From positions 1-64,000 of the forward strand of contig CASDOQ010000013.1 in NCBI GenBank assembly GCA_949282345.1: a stretch of 64,000 nt of DNA, given 5' to 3'. Both the position numbers and the translations under genes were made by a program. Of this stretch, positions 59,475-64,000 are shown piece after piece. Under the pieces are notes generated by a model. The model saw nothing but the letters and a program-made list of their open reading frames with translations. It was not told the DNA's origin and ran no database searches. Source of the stretch: an uncultured bacterium. GTDB taxonomy: Bacteria; Bacillota; Clostridia; Oscillospirales; CAG-272. Each line of letters starts with the position of its first letter. Position 1 is the first letter of the stretch.

Positions 59475-60872
59475 TCAGGAAGGGAAAGCAAGTTCGCCGC
59501 AGAAGATGCGGGAGCCTATATCGCCCGCCCCCATCACGACGACCGTATCGCCCGGTCTTGCCTGTTCCCGTACCCATACTGCGGCTTCCTCCGGCGTCGG
59601 GATATACCGGGCATTCCCGCCGACGGCCGCGGCCAGCGAACGGCTCTCTATCCCGCGCGGATTTTCCTCCCGGGCGGCATAGATATCGACCAGGACGACG
59701 CTGTCTGCCAGCCGGAGCGCCGCGGCAAGCCCCGGAAAAAGTTCGGCCGTGCGGGTGTAGGTGTGCGGCTGATAAATACAGAAAAGTCTCCCTTCTCCCC
59801 GGAGAGCCGAGAGAGACGCAGTAATTTCGGTCGGATGATGTGCATAATCATCGTAATAGATCACGCCGTCAAGTTCTCCGCGCCGTTCCAGACGACGCCC
59901 CACCCCGCGGAAAGAGGAAAGCGCCGCCATAACAGCCCGGCTCTCCGCTCCTGCCTCCAGCGCGGCCGCGGCCGCCGCAAGCGCGTTCAGAATATTGTGT
60001 CGGCCGGGAACGCGGAGCCGCACGCGACCGACAACCTCCCCGCGCAGATTCAGCGTAAATTCCGCTCCGCCGAAAAAGCGTTGTATCTCTCCCGCCGAAA
60101 CGTCCGCCCGGCCGATGCCGAAAGTCGTGACGGGGACCGCCAGCCCCTCCGCCGCGCGCCGCGCGCCTTCATCTTCCGCGGAAACGACGGCGGAGCGAAC
60201 CGAAGGAAGCGACAGATATGCGCGGAAGGAAGAAATCGTTTCGGTAAGATCCCGGAAATAATCGGGATGCTCCCATTCGGCATTCGTCACCACCGCCACC
60301 GTAGGAGAAAACGAGAGAAAGGAATCGTAGTATTCGCAGGCCTCAAAAACGAAAAATTCGCGCCCTCCGCGCCGGTACCCGTCGTGAGCCGGCGGGAGTT
60401 CCGCCCCCACGGCGGCGGTCGGATCTCTCCCGGCTTCGGCAAGGGCGGCGCTGCACATGGCGCTCACTGTGCTTTTTCCGTGCGTGCCGGCAATACCGAT
60501 CCGCTCCCGGTAGTCCTGCATCAGAAACCCGAGGAAATCCGCCCGGGAAACGAGCGGGATTCCAAGGCGGAGAGCCGTGCGGTATTCGGGATGATTTTTT
60601 TTCACGGCGATTGAATAAACCACCATATCCGCGTCTATAATAGGACTGTTCGCGGCAGGCGGAAAGACGGGAATTCCCGCAAGCGAGAGTGCAATCGCCC
60701 CCTCGGCGCGGGCCGCATCCGATCCGCTGACCAGATAGCCGCGCTCCGCGCTCATCCGGGCCAGAACGCGCATACTCACCCCTCCGATCCCAATAAAATA
60801 GATCTTCCTCACTTTCCGCATCATGCGGGTCATTTTTCCAGAACGGGTGTAAACGGTATTTTCAGTAGCCAT
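59475..60872 (-). CDS. murC: UDP-N-acetylmuramate-L-alanine ligase
   Basis: Adds L-Ala to UDP-MurNAc in peptidoglycan synthesis. 465 residues. N-terminal Rossmann IYFIGIGGVSMRVLA (residues ~23-37), ATP P-loop GIAGTHGKSTVSAM (~120), FEACEYYDSF, TNAEWEHPDYF and the ligand region YDDYAHHPTEI. GGGAGGGAAGGC precedes the ATG; starts at codons 14 and 17 are possible but less well supported. Confidence 0.97.
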   Translation of the reverse strand: MATENTVYTRSGKMTRMMRKVRKIYFIGIGGVSMRVLARMSAERGYLVSGSDAARAEGAIALSLAGIPVFPPAANSPIIDADMVVYSIAVKKNHPEYRTALRLGIPLVSRADFLGFLMQDYRERIGIAGTHGKSTVSAMCSAALAEAGRDPTAAVGAELPPAHDGYRRGGREFFVFEACEYYDSFLSFSPTVAVVTNAEWEHPDYFRDLTETISSFRAYLSLPSVRSAVVSAEDEGARRAAEGLAVPVTTFGIGRADVSAGEIQRFFGGAEFTLNLRGEVVGRVRLRVPGRHNILNALAAAAAALEAGAESRAVMAALSSFRGVGRRLERRGELDGVIYYDDYAHHPTEITASLSALRGEGRLFCIYQPHTYTRTAELFPGLAAALRLADSVVLVDIYAAREENPRGIESRSLAAAVGGNARYIPTPEEAAVWVREQARPGDTVVVMGAGDIGSRIFCGELAFPS

Positions 60873-60977
60873 GCCTTCCCTCCCGACGATCAGTTCTTTT
60901 GTGACAGGATAAAACTCATTTTCCTTCTTCTACATATATTTTTTTATATTCTTGTAAAGTCTTGTTCCTAATCCGTT

Positions 60978-61007
60978 TTTACTGCGTTAACAAATGAAAA
61001 CTATAAT
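60978..61007 (+). promoter_or_regulatory. Possible promoter of spoVG
   Basis: TTTACT (60978-60983), 18 bases, TATAAT (61002-61007). In Bacillus spoVG is sigma-H dependent; this one looks more like sigma-A. Confidence 0.45.
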
Positions 61008-61062
61008 GAAAACAGAAGACGAAATCTCAGCTTTTATGAAGCTTTTAAGAAAGGAAGAGCCC

Positions 61063-61380
61063 ATGCAGATCACAGACATCAAAATCAGAAAATTTTTTGA
61101 CGAAGGCCCGATGAAAGCCGTCGTTTCGGTAACCTTTGACGACGCACTCGCCGTTCACGACATCAAAGTGATCTATGCGCGTGAACGCTACTTTATCGTG
61201 ATGCCCTCCCGCAAGAATCCCGACGGAACCTTCCGCGATATCGTCCATCCCATCAACGCACAGTTCCGCGCGGAATTGGAAAACGCGGTCATTGACGCCT
61301 ACAACGTACAGTTGATCGCTTATCAGGAAAACGAGGAAGCCGAAAAAGCCGCCGAGCATCACGCCGACGTTCTCTTTTAA
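61063..61380 (+). CDS. spoVG: SpoVG, septation/RNA-binding regulator
   Basis: 105 residues from the ATG at 61063 (GAAAGGAAGAGCCC before it); the upstream in-frame ATGs give a non-conserved lead. Sequence MQITDIKIRKF, then GPMKAVVSVTFDDALAVHDI, KVIYARERYFIVMPSRKN and DIVHPINAQFR is the standard SpoVG core. Family binds RNA/DNA and affects septation and spore cortex. Followed by a strong terminator. Confidence 0.96.
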   Translation: MQITDIKIRKFFDEGPMKAVVSVTFDDALAVHDIKVIYARERYFIVMPSRKNPDGTFRDIVHPINAQFRAELENAVIDAYNVQLIAYQENEEAEKAAEHHADVLF

Positions 61381-61421
61381 GTTCCCGGCTCCCACACAAA
61401 CCTCAGCGACACAGTTTCACC

Positions 61422-61454
61422 GCCCCCACGGTCCCGACACCGCGGGGGCTTTTT
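61422..61454 (+). terminator. Terminator after spoVG
   Basis: GCCCCCACGGT pairs with ACCGCGGGGGC and is followed by T5. Its tail ends 13 bases before the next gene's start, so the following gene may need read-through or a promoter I could not identify. Confidence 0.85.
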
Positions 61455-61466
61455 CACGGAGTACGC

Positions 61467-63866
61467 ATGAAGATCCTTATGTTGACCTCTTCCTTCGGTA
61501 TCGGCGGAGCCGAGACGCACATCCTCTCGCTCTGCCGGGCGCTCCTGCCGCTCGGCTACGAACCGCTCGTGGCCTCACGCGGAGGCGCCTATGTTCCCGC
61601 TCTTCTCCGGGACGGTATCCGCCATATACGGATCCCGGGGTGCCGCACGCCGGCGGCCGCGGCAGCCTCCTTCCGGCGACTTTCCGTCCTCTGCCGGGCC
61701 GAGGGGGTCGCGCTCTTGCACGGGCATAGCAGGGAAATGAATCTGCTCGCTTCTCTGCTCTCGGGTCGGCTCGGGATCCGATTCGTCACCACGGCGCACT
61801 GGACCTTTTCGGTCAACGCGATGACGCGTCGGCTCTCGCGCTGGGGGATGCGCACGCTGGCCGTCAGTCCCGATATACGCGACTATCTCTTACAGGAATA
61901 TGCGCTCCCGCCCGATTCGGTTACCGTCACGGTAAACGGGATCGACACAACGCGCTACCGCCCGGCGGAGAAAAAAGATACGACCCTCCTGCACGTCAGT
62001 CGGCTCGACCGGGGGCGGGCGGCCTGCGCCAGAGCGCTGATCGCCGTGGCGCCCGCTCTTTTTGAAAAGAAACTCTATTCCCGCCTGCTGATCGTAGGGG
62101 ACGGCGATCTCTTTCCCGCCCTGCAGGAAGCGGCGGCGAACGTGAACCGACGGCTGGGATGCGAATTTGTGACCCTGACCGGGGCAAGAACCGATGTCCC
62201 GGCACTTACGGCAACGGCCGGATATTTCGTCGGGGTCTCCCGCGCGGCGCTCGAGGCCATGGCCGCCGGATGCCGGGTCATTCTGGCGGGAGACGAGGGG
62301 TACGGCGGGATCTTTTCTCCGGAAAAGGCGGCCGCGCAGGAGGAAAGCAATTTCTGTTGCCGGGGTCTGCCGGCGATTGAAAACGACCGTCTGCTGGCCG
62401 ACCTCTGCCGTCTGCCGGACAGCCCTGACGGCCGGGCGAACCGCGCCTATATCACAGAAAGATACGCGACCGCCCGCATGGCCGCAGACGCCGATGCGGT
62501 ATACCGCGAAGTCGTCGCCTGCCGGGGGTACGCCTGCCTCTGCGGTTACTGCGGATACGGGAACCTCGGGGACGAGGCCATGCGGCAGACGCTTTGCATA
62601 CGTCTGCGCAAGGGGGGCTACGAGCCTCTGCTCCTCTGCCGCGATGCGCGTCGGATGCGGAAAGAGGCGGGATGCCGGACGGTTGACCGTTTCCTCCCTC
62701 ACGCTCTTCTTTTCGCGCTTCTGCGTTGCCGTATTTTCCTGCTCGGCGGCGGGAATCTTCTGCAAAACGAGACCAGCAGTCGCTCTCTCTTTTTTTACGC
62801 TTCGCTCTGCCGGATCGCGCGGCTTTTCGGCAAGAGAGTCTTTGTCGTTTCGGCCGGGATCGGCCCGCTGCATGGAAATTTTGCAAAGAAAACTGTGCAA
62901 AATATTCTGGATCACGCAGAACGTGTCGAACTTCGCACGCAGGGAGATCTTCGGCTTGCGCGGCGGCTTTGCCCGGAGGCTCCGCTCATGCTCTGCCCGG
63001 ATGCCGCGCTCTTTACTAAAAAGCCGACGGCGCGTGACGCACGCGCCGCTCAGGCGTCCGGCGGCAGGGGCACGGACGGGGCACGTTATATCGTCGTCTG
63101 CCCGAAGCAGGATTCCGAAGCCCTCTCTTTCGCGCTGACGGAACTGAAGAAAAGATCGGGGCTGACAGCCGTCTTTCTTCCCATGCATCCCGAAGACCGC
63201 GACGCCTGCCGCCGCCTCGCCGAAAAAACGCGCGGGATCTTTCTCTCCGCCGTCACGCCCGAGGAAGCGTCAGCTCTCTTCCGTGGCGCGCACTTCACCG
63301 TGGGGGAACGCCTGCACGCCCTGCTCTTTTCCTTTCTTGCGGGATCTCCCTTTCTTTCGGTAGGGGCTACGCAGAAAGAGAGATTTTTCTGCCGGGAGGC
63401 CGAAAAATGGGTGATCGATGCGGCCGGAACCGATCGTATAAGCGCCCCCGTCATTCCTTCTTCCGCCGGCAAAACCGAAGGCAGAGAATCTCTCAAAGTC
63501 AGGCAGGGGTCGGGACGGCTTCCGCCTTCCGCCTTGCCGGAGAGTTCGGTCTGTTCAGAAAAAGGGCAACCGCCGGAATGCTTTTTCGGCATCGCTTTTT
63601 TGCGTCGGGAGGAAAGTCCGGGGGCGTTCGGAAAAGTGGGAACCGGCGCCGGGAGACCGGGCGTATGGAGAAAAGAGTCGTTGAAAAGATCGAAAACCCG
63701 GAAAGACGCGACGGAAGAAACGCAAAAGAAGGCCGGGGAACGGCTTTCTCTTTCGGTCGCGCGTTTTGCCGCGCAGGCCGCCGCATTCCGGCAAAATGGG
63801 GAGGGCGCGTCGCTCTTTGCCGCGGCATATGCGCTTTGGATAAAAAACGCTCCGGACACTTTCTGA
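61467..63866 (+). CDS. Fusion: GT4-like glycosyltransferase plus CsaB-type polysaccharide pyruvyl transferase
   Basis: 799 residues in one frame. Residues 1-345: GT-B glycosyltransferase (MKILMLTSSFGIGGAETHI, HVSRLDRGR, LLIVGDGDLFP, VSRAALEAMAAGCRVI). Residues from ~353: CsaB-like pyruvyl transferase (CGYCGYGNLGDEAM, FLLGGGNLLQNETSSRSLFFY, VVSAGIGPLHGNF, and final VGERLHALLFSFLAG at ~611). CsaB adds pyruvate to wall polysaccharide, which anchors SLH-domain surface proteins. About residues 655-760 are low-complexity, charged (KTEGRESLKVRQGSGR, RKESLKRSKTRKDATEETQKK), unlike CsaB proteins, before a helical end. RBS is weak (CACGGAGTACGC). Confidence 0.88.
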   Translation: MKILMLTSSFGIGGAETHILSLCRALLPLGYEPLVASRGGAYVPALLRDGIRHIRIPGCRTPAAAAASFRRLSVLCRAEGVALLHGHSREMNLLASLLSGRLGIRFVTTAHWTFSVNAMTRRLSRWGMRTLAVSPDIRDYLLQEYALPPDSVTVTVNGIDTTRYRPAEKKDTTLLHVSRLDRGRAACARALIAVAPALFEKKLYSRLLIVGDGDLFPALQEAAANVNRRLGCEFVTLTGARTDVPALTATAGYFVGVSRAALEAMAAGCRVILAGDEGYGGIFSPEKAAAQEESNFCCRGLPAIENDRLLADLCRLPDSPDGRANRAYITERYATARMAADADAVYREVVACRGYACLCGYCGYGNLGDEAMRQTLCIRLRKGGYEPLLLCRDARRMRKEAGCRTVDRFLPHALLFALLRCRIFLLGGGNLLQNETSSRSLFFYASLCRIARLFGKRVFVVSAGIGPLHGNFAKKTVQNILDHAERVELRTQGDLRLARRLCPEAPLMLCPDAALFTKKPTARDARAAQASGGRGTDGARYIVVCPKQDSEALSFALTELKKRSGLTAVFLPMHPEDRDACRRLAEKTRGIFLSAVTPEEASALFRGAHFTVGERLHALLFSFLAGSPFLSVGATQKERFFCREAEKWVIDAAGTDRISAPVIPSSAGKTEGRESLKVRQGSGRLPPSALPESSVCSEKGQPPECFFGIAFLRREESPGAFGKVGTGAGRPGVWRKESLKRSKTRKDATEETQKKAGERLSLSVARFAAQAAAFRQNGEGASLFAAAYALWIKNAPDTF

Positions 63867-63879
63867 TCCGATATCCCCC

Positions 63880-63908
63880 TTGAAAAAAAACTGTCTGTGT
63901 GCTACAAT
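63880..63908 (+). promoter_or_regulatory. Promoter of the LOG-family gene
   Basis: TTGAAA (63880-63885), 17 bases, TACAAT (63903-63908); about 30 bases before the ATG. Confidence 0.82.
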
Positions 63909-63937
63909 AGATCCAGTGAATTTTTGGGAGGTATACG

Positions 63938-64000
63938 ATGAATATTTGTCTTTACGGGTCGGCTTCCGATGCGATCGACCCTTTGTATATGCGTGCGACC
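63938..64000 (+). CDS. LOG/TIGR00730-family protein, 5' end only (cut by window edge)
   Basis: Only 21 codons: MNICLYGSASDAIDPLYMRA. The MNICLYGSAS opening is the typical start of lysine-decarboxylase-like Rossmann proteins (LOG family, cytokinin riboside phosphoribohydrolase type). RBS GGGAGGTATACG. Nothing more can be said. Confidence 0.7.
   Translation, partial: MNICLYGSASDAIDPLYMRAT

Noticed and set aside
59397-60614. Rightward 405-codon open frame across murC
   Set aside because: Antisense shadow of murC; starts in the tandem-repeat region.
1-64000. tRNA, rRNA, transposase, integrase or phage genes
   Set aside because: None seen on either strand by reading; a tRNAscan and HMM search would settle small ones.

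Overview
The window reads as chromosome of an endospore-forming Gram-positive anaerobe of the Clostridia (Bacillota), probably an uncultured gut lineage. The evidence is the gene order rpsB-tsf-pyrH-frr-uppS-cdsA-dxr-rseP-ispG-polC, a PolC-type replicase, SpoVG, a YlmC/YmxH-type PRC-barrel protein, a CotF-like coat protein, a YlbF-family protein, strong AGGAGG ribosome binding sites and textbook TTGACA/TATAAT promoters. Most of the window is fairly GC-rich. By eye, the first ~2.27 kb is clearly less so. I see no rRNA, tRNA, CRISPR array, transposase or prophage gene.

Layout. 1-2.27 kb: a ktrB-ktrA potassium-uptake pair. It ends at an abrupt junction where the 3' end of a leftward gene meets the 3' end of a rightward sugar isomerase, so both are broken. 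2.8-16.8 kb: a seven-gene leftward carbohydrate-uptake operon with two complete permease pairs, a very large secreted binding protein, an NHL/TPR/Yip1-like membrane protein and a 1345-residue secreted protein, but no ATPase. An AT-rich regulatory region separates it from a divergent ROK sugar kinase. 18.5-21.8 kb: an ABC exporter, a sugar isomerase-like protein and a YfcE-type phosphodiesterase, all leftward. 21.9-23.1 kb: three small rightward genes of unknown function. 23.1-35.6 kb: the leftward translation/isoprenoid/envelope/replication supercluster. 35.8-41.8 kb: a PRC-barrel protein, an M14 peptidase, a small membrane protein, a GIY-YIG protein, AlaX, FeoA and MgtE. 41.8-47.4 kb: an rRNA methyltransferase, a preQ1-riboswitch-controlled queT, a Nudix hydrolase and proBAC. 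47.5-50 kb: pepF and a coat protein. 50-61 kb: yitT, tgt, mutL, mutS, ylbF, miaB and murC (leftward). 61-64 kb: spoVG, a glycosyltransferase-CsaB fusion and the start of a LOG-family gene.

How parts fit together. The uptake operon, the ROK kinase and the isomerase remnant look like import and early metabolism of an unknown, probably oligomeric, carbohydrate. QueT (preQ1 import) and a preQ1-type Tgt form a queuosine salvage route. The uppS/cdsA/dxr/rseP/ispG block, murC and the CsaB fusion serve the envelope.

The most interesting regulatory object is upstream of mgtE: a consensus promoter, a 33-codon leader ORF with its own Shine-Dalgarno sequence, and two mutually exclusive hairpins, the second being an intrinsic terminator. 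It looks like a translation-coupled attenuator and does not match the M-box as I know it. The other system worth attention is the dual-permease uptake operon.
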